A stretch of DNA of 64,000 nucleotides. Origin: Hyphomicrobiales bacterium. Its GTDB lineage: Bacteria; Pseudomonadota; Alphaproteobacteria; Rhizobiales; Rhizobiaceae. The notes beneath the pieces were generated by a model. It was not told the origin of the DNA and did not search any database. It saw nothing but the letters and a program-made list of their open reading frames with translations. Within the stretch, counting starts at the first letter, position 1; every line of letters begins with the position of its first letter. A program made the translations under genes and the position numbers. The stretch lies in assembly GCA_900489925.1 (NCBI GenBank), contig UEHQ01000002.1, positions 770,636 to 834,635 of the forward strand. The letters are read 5' to 3'. Below, in pieces: positions 45,626-54,580 of this stretch.

Positions 45626-46381
45626 TCAGTTCGATTTTGCGGAGAGTATGCGCCGCGCCTTTTCAAGGTCGGCGGGAGTATCGACACCGAGCGGAACCGT
45701 GTCAACGATCTCGGCATCGATGCGCATGCCTGCTTCCAGAGCCCGGAGCTGCTCGAGCGACTCACGTTTTTCAAGAACAGACGGGCCCAGCGAGACGAAG
45801 CGCTCCAGGGCGCTGCGTCGATAGGCATAAAGACCGATGTGGTGGTAGAGCGGGCCTTCGCCATAAGGCGCGGTCGCACGGGTAAAATAGAGCGCATGCA
45901 GGCGGCTTTCCGAAAGCGGAGAACCGACGATCTTGACGATGTGCGGCGCCGTCTTGTCTGCCTCGTTGTCGATCTCGATGGTCAGCGTGGCGATATCGAC
46001 GCGCTCATCCTCCAGCGGCCGCAACGATGCGCGCACGGTTTCCGGCTCGATGGTCGGCAGATCGCCCTGAACATTGACGATGTACTGAGCCTTGCCCTCC
46101 GGGTCGATCTTCATCAGCGCTTCGTAGATGCGATCCGACCCGGACTGGTGATCCTTGCTGGTCATGATGACCTCAAAGCCGGCTTGCGACACGACGTCGA
46201 AGACCTGCTGATCGTCAACCGCGACAACAACGCGACCGATATTGGCTTCCTTGGCTCTCAAGCCGACCTGCACGATCATCGGCAGGCCACAGATATCGGC
46301 CAGCGGTTTGCCCGGAAGGCGGGTCGACGCCAAGCGCGCGGGAATGAGCACGAGGACGTTATCTAAATTTGGACTGGTCAT
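45626..46381 (-). CDS. kdsB: 3-deoxy-manno-octulosonate cytidylyltransferase
   Basis: 251 residues. KdsB activates Kdo as CMP-Kdo for lipopolysaccharide inner core synthesis. The nucleotide loop [17 protein letters not shown] lies at the N terminus, with SGSDRIYEA and NVQGDLP motifs for CTP and metal. It is first in a kdsB-pheA pair (10-base gap) and divergent from the cytochrome c gene, an order shared with other rhizobia. Confidence 0.96.
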   Translation of the reverse strand: MTSPNLDNVLVLIPARLASTRLPGKPLADICGLPMIVQVGLRAKEANIGRVVVAVDDQQVFDVVSQAGFEVIMTSKDHQSGSDRIYEALMKIDPEGKAQYIVNVQGDLPTIEPETVRASLRPLEDERVDIATLTIEIDNEADKTAPHIVKIVGSPLSESRLHALYFTRATAPYGEGPLYHHIGLYAYRRSALERFVSLGPSVLEKRESLEQLRALEAGMRIDAEIVDTVPLGVDTPADLEKARRILSAKSN

Positions 46382-46535
46382 TGTTCAGGCCTTCAAATCC
46401 GGGCGGAAAAGTGTCAAAAAGTCTCACGCAGTAGACCATTTAGACTGTTGCAACAGATAGCCAAAAGACATAGGTTCCGCGCGATTTCAAGATGGTCCGG
46501 TTTTATGTCTGCCGGCTGCGAGGGGAGCATTGCAG

Positions 46536-47111
46536 ATGAATTCATACGTGAATACGGCAGTGGGGGCGCTGCTAGGGACGATTTTCGTTCTGATGACGGT
46601 CTCCATCGCGTCGGAGGGAATCTTTCATTCCGAGAAGCCGGAGAAGGAAGGCTTCGCAATCGTTGCGGAAGAAGCATCAGCCGCTGGCGGTGGTGAGGCC
46701 GCACCGGCCGCAGCTGTTCCGATCGCGCAATTGCTCGCCAAGGCCGATGCGAAGGCTGGCGAGGCTGTGTTCAAGAAGTGTCAGGCCTGTCATGACGGCA
46801 CTAAAGGGGGACCGAACAAGGTCGGGCCGAACCTCTTTGGTGTCGTAGATCGTCCGATAGCCTCGCATGAAGGCTTCGCCTACTCTTCGGCCATGAAGGA
46901 CTTCTCCAAGGGTGGCAGCGAGAAGTGGACGTTCGACCACTTGAGCCACTTCCTCGCAGCTCCGAAGAAGTACGTTGCCGGCACGGCGATGGGCTTCGCC
47001 GGCCTGCCGAAGGACGCGGACCGCGCCAATGTCATCCTGTACCTGCACACGCTGGCCGATTCGCCGGTTCCACTACCGGACCCGACTGCGCCGGATTCGG
47101 CTACGCAGTAA
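46536..47111 (+). CDS. cycM: Membrane-anchored cytochrome c (CycM type)
   Basis: 191 residues from the ATG at 46536, preceded by AGGGGAGC. One N-terminal membrane anchor (about 7-27) is followed by an Ala/Pro-rich linker (about 45-70) and a class I cytochrome c domain with Cys82, Cys85 and His86 (CQACH) and the axial Met152 (GTAMGF). In rhizobia CycM passes electrons from the bc1 complex to the aa3 oxidase. A strong terminator follows. Confidence 0.95.
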   Translation: MNSYVNTAVGALLGTIFVLMTVSIASEGIFHSEKPEKEGFAIVAEEASAAGGGEAAPAAAVPIAQLLAKADAKAGEAVFKKCQACHDGTKGGPNKVGPNLFGVVDRPIASHEGFAYSSAMKDFSKGGSEKWTFDHLSHFLAAPKKYVAGTAMGFAGLPKDADRANVILYLHTLADSPVPLPDPTAPDSATQ

Positions 47112-47138
47112 GCTTTACAGCATCATGAGAATGACGGG

Positions 47139-47168
47139 AGCCCGGCCACAAGCCGGGCTTTTTGTTTG
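47139..47168 (+). terminator. Intrinsic terminator after cycM
   Basis: AGCCCGGC-CACAA-GCCGGGCT, an eight-base stem followed by TTTTTGTTT. Confidence 0.92.
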
Positions 47169-48116
47169 TCACGGCCCAAGCAGATAGGCCCAGAAGGATA
47201 CGGAAATGGCACCGAGCGCGGTCGTCACCGTTATCGTCGATGCCGCGAGGCCATGACCGACGCCGAAGCGATTGGCGATCAGCCACGCATTGACGCCCGT
47301 CGGGACAGACGAAATCAGCACCAGTGCGGCCGTCCAATCGCTTGCGAGCCCCACAAGATGGCTCGCGGTCCAGACAGAGGCAGGCAGCAGCAGCAGCTTG
47401 AAAGCGGAGGTGACGCTGGCAATCCCGACATTGCCGGAGATGCCGTATTTCTGCAGCGCCATGCCCAGCGAGATAAGGGCGACCGGACCGGCCACTCCGG
47501 CGATTTGGTTCACGATCATCTCGACCGGTCCCGGCATTGTCAGCCCCAGCATATGCATGACCGCGCCGCCTGCGAGCCCGATCACCAGCGGATTGCGGAT
47601 CAGGTTCTGCACGATTTGCCGGATGACTTTGGCGATGCTCCGCTCGTGCCCGCCAGCAATCTTATGCTCGGCCCGCTCCATCAGGATGGTGCCGATGATC
47701 ATCATCACCGGCAGATGGATTGCAATCAGGATCGAAAGTGGCACAAGTCCCTTGTCTCCAACGGTTCGCTGCACGAGAGGCAGACCGATGAAGATCGTGT
47801 TGGCGAAGGCCGACGAAACACCGGCGAGAACACCAATGCGGTCGTCGCGCCCGAAGAAGCGCGTCGCGGCGATGTGAGCAGCAAACCATGTGACCGCAAC
47901 GCCGGAGAAATAGGCGATCCAGAGCCGAAAGGGCGACGCCCCGTGAAAATCAGCCTGCGCAATGGTGCGGAAGAGCAAGAGCGGAACGGCAATCTTGAAG
48001 ACGAACTCGCTCAGCGCATCACCGATCTCGGCTTTCATCAATCCCGATTTGACGATCAGCCAGCCGATCAGGATCATGATGAAGATGGGAAGCACGTCGA
48101 AAATGATGGCTGACAT
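47169..48116 (-). CDS. AEC family transporter
   Basis: 315 residues from the ATG at 48116; the frame upstream to 48227 has no similarity. Ten predicted membrane helices in two inverted halves, with the auxin efflux carrier family pattern: N-terminal FDVLPIFIMILIGWLI, ANTIFIGLPLV near helix 4 and PTGVNAWLIANRFG in the second half. Relatives export malonate, malate or other small acids. The stop lies next to the cycM terminator. Substrate unknown. Confidence 0.9.
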   Translation of the reverse strand: MSAIIFDVLPIFIMILIGWLIVKSGLMKAEIGDALSEFVFKIAVPLLLFRTIAQADFHGASPFRLWIAYFSGVAVTWFAAHIAATRFFGRDDRIGVLAGVSSAFANTIFIGLPLVQRTVGDKGLVPLSILIAIHLPVMMIIGTILMERAEHKIAGGHERSIAKVIRQIVQNLIRNPLVIGLAGGAVMHMLGLTMPGPVEMIVNQIAGVAGPVALISLGMALQKYGISGNVGIASVTSAFKLLLLPASVWTASHLVGLASDWTAALVLISSVPTGVNAWLIANRFGVGHGLAASTITVTTALGAISVSFWAYLLGP

Positions 48117-48529
48117 CGGAAAGCGGCGCCTTGCATGCTGATAGCAAAGGTCTAACAGCAAATCGGCTGGCCTGACAAACGTGAATGACGCCAAAGGCTT
48201 ATCGCAAGGACAAAAAAAGCGGGCCATGCCCGCTTTTCCGCATCCGGTCCTGCCGGATAGCCGGTCTGCAAAGCTGCCAGTTCATCCGTGGTCAGCGTCG
48301 CTCCGGTATCGTCGAAGGGCATCATCCCTTCTCAATTGGCTGCAGCGCAGACGCTGCACATGCCAATCTCGTTGATGCTGTTATAGCCATCCAAAATGAC
48401 AGGTGCATGACGTGGCCAAGGCATTTTTGCGAAGAGAAGAGCGGCGGAACTGGCATTTCTGCTTCCCATGCGGTGAAAATTCGCTAAGACCGACTACCGG
48501 CTATCACCAAAACCGGGACCTTCCCTTTC
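48117..48529. other. 413-base intergenic region with an orphan terminator
   Basis: I see no convincing gene. It holds a strong minus-strand intrinsic terminator (48215-48237) with no recognised minus-strand gene before it. Short minus-strand frames (about 22 and 56 codons near 48385-48152) have poor start signals. The right end must contain the promoter of the adenosine kinase-like gene. Confidence 0.5.
48215..48237 (-). terminator. Strong minus-strand intrinsic terminator without an assigned gene
   Basis: A perfect ten-base stem AAAAGCGGGC / GCCCGCTTTT with a three-base loop; on the minus strand it ends in seven consecutive T (48218-48212). No gene on that strand ends just before it. Confidence 0.8.
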
Positions 48530-49522
48530 ATGACCAAATTCGACGTTCTGACTGTCGGCAACGCTATCGTTGATATCATTGCGCGTTGCGACGACCAGTT
48601 CCTCATCGATCACAAGATCACCAAGGCAGCGATGAACCTGATCGATGCCGAGCGCGCCGAGCTGCTGTACGCCCATATGGGACCGGCACTCGAAGCATCG
48701 GGCGGCAGCGCCGGTAACACGGCCGCCGGTGTCGCGAGCTTCGGTGGCAAGGCCGCCTATTTCGGCAAGGTTGCGGAAGACCAGCTGGGCGAGATCTTCG
48801 CGCACGACATCCGGGCGCAGGGCGTTCACTACCAGACGACGGCGAAAGGCAAGTTCCCGCCGACGGCACGCTCGATGATCTTCGTGACGGAAGACGGCGA
48901 GCGCTCGATGAACACCTATCTCGGCGCCTGCGTCGAGCTCGGGCCCGAAGATGTCGAGCCCGACGTCGTTGCCCAGTCCAAGGTCACCTATTTCGAAGGC
49001 TATCTCTGGGATCCGCCGCGGGCCAAGGAAGCGATCCGCGATTGCGCTCGCATTGCCCACGAGAACGGTCGCGAAATGTCGATGACACTGTCCGACAGCT
49101 TCTGCGTCGACCGCTATCGCGGCGAATTTCTGGAGCTGATGCGTTCCGGCACGGTCGATATCGTGTTCGCCAACCGTCAGGAAGCGCTGGCGCTCTACGA
49201 AACCGATGATTTCGAGCAGGCGCTCGTCAGCATCGCCAAGGACTGCAAGATCGCAGCCGTGACGATGAGCGAAGACGGTGCCGTCATCCTCAAGGGAAGC
49301 GAGCGCTACTACGTCGATGCGATCGAGATCCGGGAGCTCGTTGATACCACAGGTGCCGGCGATCTTTTCGCGGCCGGTTTCCTTTACGGCTACACTCAGG
49401 GCCGGACGCTGGAAGACTGCGGCAAGCTCGGTTGCCTCGCCGCCGGCATCGTGATCCAGCAGATCGGCCCACGGCCGATGGTGTCGCTTGCTGACGCCGG
49501 GAAGAAGGCCAGCCTTACTTGA
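48530..49522 (+). CDS. PfkB family kinase, adenosine kinase-like
   Basis: 330 residues. The ribokinase fold has the N-terminal GNAIVD and the double-glycine GGSAGNTAAGVASFGGKAAYFG segment, and the C-terminal anion-hole motif DTTGAGD at about 272-278, with Asp278 as catalytic base. The full-length pattern resembles rhizobial proteins annotated as adenosine kinase, which would salvage adenosine to AMP. Another PfkB sugar or nucleoside substrate is possible. Convergent with the SH3 protein, overlapping it by eight bases. Confidence 0.85.
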   Translation: MTKFDVLTVGNAIVDIIARCDDQFLIDHKITKAAMNLIDAERAELLYAHMGPALEASGGSAGNTAAGVASFGGKAAYFGKVAEDQLGEIFAHDIRAQGVHYQTTAKGKFPPTARSMIFVTEDGERSMNTYLGACVELGPEDVEPDVVAQSKVTYFEGYLWDPPRAKEAIRDCARIAHENGREMSMTLSDSFCVDRYRGEFLELMRSGTVDIVFANRQEALALYETDDFEQALVSIAKDCKIAAVTMSEDGAVILKGSERYYVDAIEIRELVDTTGAGDLFAAGFLYGYTQGRTLEDCGKLGCLAAGIVIQQIGPRPMVSLADAGKKASLT

Positions 49523-50054
49523 AGGCTTCGCCTGGATAGGCGCCCCAAATTTCCGACTGCGCCACCCAACCTTCGGCGCCGTCGGTCTTGGCGAAGCACC
49601 AGTCACCGTTGCATTCGCCGATGTTCATCATCACACCCGGCTCGAGCTTGGCAACCACGCTTGCCGACGACAGCGCCTCGCGGCGCATGTTGACGAAGAC
49701 GCCCTTGCCTTTGCCCTTCATCCACGGCGCCGCGATCGCGGCGCGTGTGCCTGAGAGCAGCGACTGGTTGACCCAGCCCTCGGTGCCATCGGCATCGCGA
49801 ACCTGCCGCCAGTTATCGTATTCCTGGATGATCTCGACGGGCAGACCGGCCTTCAGGTACATCCATGAGGCCGCATAGTCGGTCCCGGGACCGATGCGCA
49901 GATTGACGCGCTTGGACTTCAGCGTGACGAACCGCGGCAGCGGCAGGCCACTTGGACCCTTTGCCGCCTGGGCATGGCCCAGATCGGCGGTTCCCGCCGA
50001 AAGCACAAAACCGATCGCGAGGGCGAGGCATGATTTCAGGACTGTGCTACGCAT
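49515..50054 (-). CDS. Exported protein with two bacterial SH3 domains
   Basis: 179 residues. A signal peptide covers about 1-29 (HAQA). Two SH3_3 repeats follow (about 42-100 and 112-175), each with the RxxNxRxGPGTDYxxxxxLxxGxxxExxxxxxxWxxVR-type pattern ending in EGWV. Such proteins bind peptidoglycan or act as ligands in the envelope. The gene stands alone with its own upstream region. Function beyond cell-wall association is not known. Confidence 0.88.
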   Translation of the reverse strand: MRSTVLKSCLALAIGFVLSAGTADLGHAQAAKGPSGLPLPRFVTLKSKRVNLRIGPGTDYAASWMYLKAGLPVEIIQEYDNWRQVRDADGTEGWVNQSLLSGTRAAIAAPWMKGKGKGVFVNMRREALSSASVVAKLEPGVMMNIGECNGDWCFAKTDGAEGWVAQSEIWGAYPGEAFK

Positions 50055-50236
50055 GGGGACTTCCGTTCGCTCGAATTCAGGGCAGTTCTGCTGCCTGATT
50101 TCCGGACTTCGACATTCGGACGCACGCTGGACGAGTTTTGTTTGTCTTCGCGCACGGGTCTGGTAGAAATTGCCCGGAACGGGAAAATTATCCCGCGTCT
50201 TGGTTAAGGACCTCTGAACAAGGCAGCCCCGGCAGC

Positions 50237-51238
50237 ATGACGACGAAGAAAAAACCGAAGGTCTACATCACACGCAAACTGCCGGATGCGGTCGAGACGC
50301 GCATGCGCGAACTCTTCGATGCCGAACTCAATATCGATGATACACCGCGCTCCGTGCCCGAACTCTCGGCAGCCATGAAAACGGCCGACGTGCTGGTTCC
50401 GACGGTTACCGACCGGATCGATGCCGCCCTGATCGAAGAAGCAGGGCCGCAACTCAAGCTCATAGCCAGCTTCTCGAACGGCACGGATCACATCGATGTC
50501 GAGGCTGCTGCCCGCAAGGGGATCACGGTCACCAACACGCCGAACGTCCTGACCGAAGATACTGCCGACATGAACATGGCGCTCATTCTTGCGGTGCCGC
50601 GGCGTCTCGGCGAAGGTGCGCGTGTGCTGACCGATCATCCCGGCGAATGGGCCGGATGGTCGCCGACCTGGATGCTGGGCCGCCGCATTCACGGCAAGCG
50701 CATCGGCATCGTCGGCATGGGCCGCATTGGCACAGCGGTCGCTCGCCGCGCCAAGGCTTTCGGCCTTTCGATCCATTATCACAATCGCAAGCGCGTCAGC
50801 CCAGCCACGGAAGACGAACTCGAGGCGACCTATTGGGAAAGCCTCGACCAGATGCTTGCCCGTGTCGATATCGTCTCCGTGAACTGCCCGTCGACGCCCG
50901 CGACGTTCCATCTGCTTTCGGCGCGGCGCCTGGCGCTGCTGCAACCGACAGCCTACCTCGTGAACACCGCCCGCGGCGACGTGATCGACGAGGCGGCACT
51001 GATCAAGAGCCTGCGCGAAGGCAAGCTTGCGGGCGCTGGGCTCGATGTGTTCGAGAATGAACCGGCGGTCAATCCGAAACTGATCAAGCTCGCCAACGAG
51101 GGCAAGGTGGTACTGCTGCCGCACATGAGCTCTGCAACGATCGAGGGCCGCATCGATATGGGCGAGAAGGTGATCATCAACATCCGCGCCTTCATCGACG
51201 GCCATCGCCCGCCGAACCGGGTATTGCCGGGCCGCTAG
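50237..51238 (+). CDS. D-isomer-specific 2-hydroxyacid dehydrogenase (glyoxylate/glycerate type)
   Basis: 333 residues from the ATG at 50237; the earlier frame to 50138 is not conserved. The Rossmann motif GIVGMGRIG lies at about 156-164, and the catalytic Arg (NTARGD), Glu (DVFENEP) and His (LLPHMSSAT) are in order. The overall pattern is that of D-glycerate dehydrogenase / glyoxylate reductase. The gene ends overlapping the convergent GNAT gene by four bases. The precise acid is uncertain. Confidence 0.9.
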   Translation: MTTKKKPKVYITRKLPDAVETRMRELFDAELNIDDTPRSVPELSAAMKTADVLVPTVTDRIDAALIEEAGPQLKLIASFSNGTDHIDVEAAARKGITVTNTPNVLTEDTADMNMALILAVPRRLGEGARVLTDHPGEWAGWSPTWMLGRRIHGKRIGIVGMGRIGTAVARRAKAFGLSIHYHNRKRVSPATEDELEATYWESLDQMLARVDIVSVNCPSTPATFHLLSARRLALLQPTAYLVNTARGDVIDEAALIKSLREGKLAGAGLDVFENEPAVNPKLIKLANEGKVVLLPHMSSATIEGRIDMGEKVIINIRAFIDGHRPPNRVLPGR

Positions 51239-51708
51239 GCCCGAAGCACCTTTCGCATCTCGATCGATGTCGTCCTGGCAAAGCCCGCATGGGAGCTTTC
51301 CGCTGTCTTGGCAAAGCCCCAGTGCGCGAAGGTGGCGTGATTTTCGACGAGCTCGATTCGCGTTTCAAGCCGCAGCGTCGACAGCTTCAGGGATCGCGCC
51401 GTCTCTTCGGCAACCTCCAGCAATCGCCTGCCGATGCCCTGCCCCTGTGCGTCGGGCCTGATGGCGAGCTTGCCGATATAGAGGCAATCAGTTTCGGGCC
51501 GAAGAAAGATGCAGCCGACCAGCATCTCACCCTCCAGTGCCAGAAAGGCAATCTCGGCTTGCGCCTTCGTTGCAAGCAAAGACGAGGTCAAGGCGATCGC
51601 GGATGACGGCGGATCGATCCGACCGTTCATGTAGGCGAAGGACGAGAGGATCAGCGCCAGCAGATCATCCCAACGATCGAAGCCGGAATCGATGCGCCGG
51701 ATATTCAT
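51235..51708 (-). CDS. GNAT family N-acetyltransferase
   Basis: 157 residues from the ATG at 51708, which overlaps the upstream moeB-like stop as ATGA. The acetyl-CoA loop is LAIRPDAQGQGIGRRLLEVAEE (about 82-103), with the NHATFAHWGFAKTAE ending typical of the fold. It is the third gene of a recF-moeB-GNAT unit, every junction being an ATGA overlap. The acceptor is unknown. Confidence 0.9.
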   Translation of the reverse strand: MNIRRIDSGFDRWDDLLALILSSFAYMNGRIDPPSSAIALTSSLLATKAQAEIAFLALEGEMLVGCIFLRPETDCLYIGKLAIRPDAQGQGIGRRLLEVAEETARSLKLSTLRLETRIELVENHATFAHWGFAKTAESSHAGFARTTSIEMRKVLRA

Positions 51709-52529
51709 GACGCCTGGTTTTGTTTCGGACGCCGGCGCCTGTAGCGGATGGTATCGAAACGCGCCGACATCGCGTCGTAAAGCAACAGGCGACCGACCAG
51801 GGGCTCGCCGGTGCCAGTGACAAGCTTGATCGCCTCCATCGCCATCAATGTGCCGATGACGCCGGTCAGCGCGCCGATGACACCGGTTTCGGCGCATACC
51901 GGAATGAGACCGGCTGGCGGCTTTTCCGGGAAAAGATCGCGATAGCTCGGATTCAGCGTTCCATCCGGCCCGGTCTCGTAGGGCTTCACGACCGTGACCG
52001 AGCCATCGAAGCGGCCCACGGCGCCGGTCACAAGCGGTATCCGCGCCGCTTCGGCCGCATCGGCAGCCGTATAGCGCGTGTCGAAATTGTCCGAGCCATC
52101 GATCAGAAGGTCAAAACCGGAAAGGTGGCGTCTGGCCGACTGGGCCGAGAAGCGCTCTTCGAAGCGGATCACCTTCACATGCGGGTTCAGCCTAGCGATC
52201 GCGAAGGCAGCACTTTCCGTCTTCAACTCGCCGATCGTGCCGGAATCGTGGATCACCTGGCGCTGCAGGTTGGAAAGCGAGACCCGGTCGTCGTCGGCAA
52301 TACCGATGTTACCGACGCCGGCAGCAGCAAGGTACTGCAGGACGGGCGCTCCAAGGCCGCCTGCGCCGATGACCAGAACACGCGCTGCTTTCAGCTTCTG
52401 CTGCCCTGCGCCGCCGATTTCGGGAAGCAGGATGTGACGCTGGTATCGCGCGATCTCTTCAGGGCTCAAGGGTTCCATGGGCGCGATGCTAACATGGCTT
52501 TCGTGAACAGGAAAAGCCGGATCCGTCAT
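51705..52529 (-). CDS. moeB: MoeB/ThiF family adenylyltransferase lacking the zinc motif
   Basis: 274 residues from the ATG at 52529, which overlaps the recF stop as ATGA; an internal ATG at 52478 is possible. The E1-like core is intact: GAGGLG (55-60), the DGSDNFDTRY adenylation loop (144-153) and Cys212 in PVCAETG. The usual first zinc pair CxxC before LFP is replaced by SYRD, and no C-terminal CxxC is present, so the structural zinc is missing. It probably activates a sulfur carrier such as MoaD or ThiS; which one is unknown. Confidence 0.88.
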   Translation of the reverse strand: MTDPAFPVHESHVSIAPMEPLSPEEIARYQRHILLPEIGGAGQQKLKAARVLVIGAGGLGAPVLQYLAAAGVGNIGIADDDRVSLSNLQRQVIHDSGTIGELKTESAAFAIARLNPHVKVIRFEERFSAQSARRHLSGFDLLIDGSDNFDTRYTAADAAEAARIPLVTGAVGRFDGSVTVVKPYETGPDGTLNPSYRDLFPEKPPAGLIPVCAETGVIGALTGVIGTLMAMEAIKLVTGTGEPLVGRLLLYDAMSARFDTIRYRRRRPKQNQAS

Positions 52530-53650
52530 TCGAAAACCTTTCCATCGGCAACGGTGAAGCACTGCGCCCGGTCACCGAGGGCAGAAAACATGCTGCGATC
52601 CGTGCCGGTCATGAAGGCTTGGCCGCCCAATGCATCGATGAGGTCGAACAGGGCCGCGCGCCGTCCTTCGTCGAGATGCGCTGCGATTTCATCCAGCAGC
52701 AGGATCGGAGCATGGCCGGTCAGATTAGCAACGAGGCGCGCATGGGCGAGGATGAGACCCACCAGCAGCGCCTTCTGTTCGCCGGTCGAGCAACGGGCGG
52801 CATCCATCTGCTTGTCGCGATGGCGGACCAAGAGATCGGCGCGGTGCGGACCATCGAGCGTACGACCGGCAGCGGCATCGCGATACCGGCTTTCCGCCAG
52901 CATCGCCGCATACTCATCCTCGAGGTCGACGGCGGGCCGACCAAACTGTCCGTCCATGAAGCCGGAGAGCTCAAGCGAGGCGGATGGAAACGGAGAGGTT
53001 TCCCGCGTTTCGTCGATAAGCCGGGCAAGAAGGCCGAGCATTTCCTGGCGCGCCAAGGCCATGGCGATGCCGAGGCTCGCCATCTGCTCCTCGATGCCGG
53101 TAAGCCAGGACGGGTCGAAGCGCCGCTCGTCAAGCAGCTTGTTGCGGCTGCGCATGGCACGCTCGAAATCACTGGCGCGACGGCCGTGGGCAGGGTCAAG
53201 CGACAGCACGAGGCGGTCGAGAAAGCGTCGGCGATCCGATGATCCGCCAGTGAACAGGCCATCCATCGAAGGCGTCAACCAGAGTAGGCGCAGATGATCA
53301 GTCAGCTCGTCGGCCGTCTTCGCCGGCGTTCCATTGATGCGCAGCCCGCGCGTGGCGGTGTCATCGGTGGTTTCGACACCGGTACCGATCTCCACTTCAC
53401 CTTCCATGCCTTCGACCTCGGCAAAGATCGAGAAGCCGGCAGCGGCGCCCACACGTGTGATATCCGCATAGGTGGCGCGACGCAGACCACGTCCAGGTGA
53501 AAGCAGTGAGACCGCCTCCATGAGGTTCGTCTTTCCGGCACCGTTGTCGCCAGTTAGCACGACATGCCGACCGTCAAGCGGGAGCGTGACCGACGCGTAA
53601 TTGCGAAAGTCAGTCAGCTTGAGGCGAGACAGTGAAACCTTGTGCGGCAT
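52526..53650 (-). CDS. recF: DNA replication and repair protein RecF
   Basis: 374 residues, normal for RecF, an SMC-like ATPase that binds gapped DNA and recruits RecR and RecO to load RecA. Walker A GDNGAGKTN lies at 34-42, the signature STGEQKALLVGL and Walker B ILLLDEIAAHLD near the C terminus. In many bacteria recF lies with dnaA-dnaN; here it instead heads a recF-moeB-GNAT transcription unit, as in other rhizobia. Confidence 0.96.
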   Translation of the reverse strand: MPHKVSLSRLKLTDFRNYASVTLPLDGRHVVLTGDNGAGKTNLMEAVSLLSPGRGLRRATYADITRVGAAAGFSIFAEVEGMEGEVEIGTGVETTDDTATRGLRINGTPAKTADELTDHLRLLWLTPSMDGLFTGGSSDRRRFLDRLVLSLDPAHGRRASDFERAMRSRNKLLDERRFDPSWLTGIEEQMASLGIAMALARQEMLGLLARLIDETRETSPFPSASLELSGFMDGQFGRPAVDLEDEYAAMLAESRYRDAAAGRTLDGPHRADLLVRHRDKQMDAARCSTGEQKALLVGLILAHARLVANLTGHAPILLLDEIAAHLDEGRRAALFDLIDALGGQAFMTGTDRSMFSALGDRAQCFTVADGKVFE

Positions 53651-53728
53651 GCTTTATCCGGATTCTTGACCGCAGAGAGCTAAGCCGTGGGGCTGCGGAT
53701 GGCAAGAAAGTTATTTCCGATCCCGCCA

Positions 53729-53756
53729 TTGCCCGATCCTGCGATAAGTCTATATT
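53729..53756 (+). promoter_or_regulatory. Predicted promoter for a leader RNA or sRNA before rpsU
   Basis: TTGCCC (53729-53734), a 16-base spacer and TATATT (53751-53756). The start would be near 53763. Confidence 0.5.
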
Positions 53757-53762
53757 CGCCTT

Positions 53763-53910
53763 ATAGAATTGCTCGCGACTGCAGTTCCAAGCCGAGCATA
53801 TCAAACGCCAAACGTGCTTTGCCAATGGCCATTCGCGTTTCCTGACCACGAATGTGCTGCCAGCAATACGCTGAATGACAAGAGATGCCGGGTCGAGCCC
53901 GGCTTTTTGT
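53763..53910 (+). ncRNA. Candidate small RNA or attenuated rpsU leader
   Basis: The segment runs from the predicted start to an intrinsic terminator and would be about 145 bases. It has no good open frame. Inside are the inverted halves TGGCCA and several short stems. I cannot match it to a named rhizobial sRNA family from memory. The alternative is that promoter and terminator form an attenuator controlling rpsU. Confidence 0.4.
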
Positions 53911-53913
53911 TTT
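53887..53913 (+). terminator. Intrinsic terminator upstream of rpsU
   Basis: GCCGGG (53887-53892) pairs with CCCGGC (53898-53903) around a TCGAG loop, followed by TTTTTGTTTT. It lies 47 bases before the rpsU start. Confidence 0.85.
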
Positions 53914-53959
53914 GCCGACCACAACCATTCGTCTTAACCGCCGCCGAAAGGATAAAATT

Positions 53960-54196
53960 TTGCAAGTTCTCGTCAGAGACAACAATGTCGATCAGGCACT
54001 TCGCGTGCTTAAGAAGAAGATGCAACGTGAAGGCCTGTTCCGCGAAATCAAGGCGCGCAGCGCCTACGAAAAGCCATCGGAGAAGCGCGCGCGCGAAAAG
54101 GCGGAAGCAATTCGCCGCCAGCGCAAGCTTGCGCGCAAGAAGCTTCAGCGCGAGGGTCTTCTGCCTATGCCGAAGAAGCTCGTACGTGCCCGCTGA
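53960..54196 (+). CDS. rpsU: 30S ribosomal protein S21
   Basis: 78 residues. It starts at TTG (53960) with AAAGGAT seven bases upstream; the family begins at this point ([15 protein letters not shown]), so an earlier in-frame ATG at 53885 inside the terminator is rejected. The rest is highly basic, with the S21 helix [19 protein letters not shown]21 promotes base pairing of the Shine-Dalgarno region during initiation. The TTG start and the terminator just before it suggest tuned expression. Confidence 0.95.
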   Translation: MQVLVRDNNVDQALRVLKKKMQREGLFREIKARSAYEKPSEKRAREKAEAIRRQRKLARKKLQREGLLPMPKKLVRAR

Positions 54197-54249
54197 CCCC
54201 GGCGCCTAAACGTGACTATGCGATCTTCGCGCCCAGAAAGGGACAAGCG

Positions 54250-54468
54250 GTGACAAGCTCCAATAGTGAACCCTCCAATGCCGGCAGGCTTTCTGCGCGC
54301 GACAAAGCCGACGCGACCGATCAGGCCGCGCGGGAAATTGTGGCCGCAGAGGCCAAGGCGAGGGAAAAGAAGACCGAAATGCTCAAAGCGCTGCGTTTGC
54401 AACAAACCGCGACCGATGGCGCGGAAGCTCCGCCAAAGCGCGCGAAGGCAAGCCGCACCAAGACGTAG
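54250..54468 (+). CDS. Small charged protein of unknown function
   Basis: 72 residues from GTG at 54250, which follows AAAGGGACAAGC. The sequence is Ala/Lys/Glu-rich, with a predicted helix at about 15-50 (RDKADATDQAAREIVAAEAK), and no recognisable domain. Similar short proteins occur next to rpsU in rhizobia as far as I can judge from composition, but I cannot name the family. It is 53 bases after rpsU and may share its transcript. Confidence 0.55.
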   Translation: MTSSNSEPSNAGRLSARDKADATDQAAREIVAAEAKAREKKTEMLKALRLQQTATDGAEAPPKRAKASRTKT

Positions 54469-54580
54469 AGCCCTGTTCTCAGAACCAATTAATGGCGATC
54501 CATGTCGTCATTGGGCTTAAACCATCGCCGGCTCGCGCCTATATGGGATACGGATGGATTGCGACGCCCGGGAGCGGACG

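Larger units (their letters stand above)
53651..53959 (+). other. recF-rpsU intergenic region, no protein gene seen
   Basis: 309 bases between divergent genes. It contains a predicted plus-strand promoter (53729-53756) and, about 130 bases later, an intrinsic terminator (53887-53913) placed just before rpsU. No open frame there has a good start signal. A small RNA or an rpsU leader attenuator explains both signals. Confidence 0.6.
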
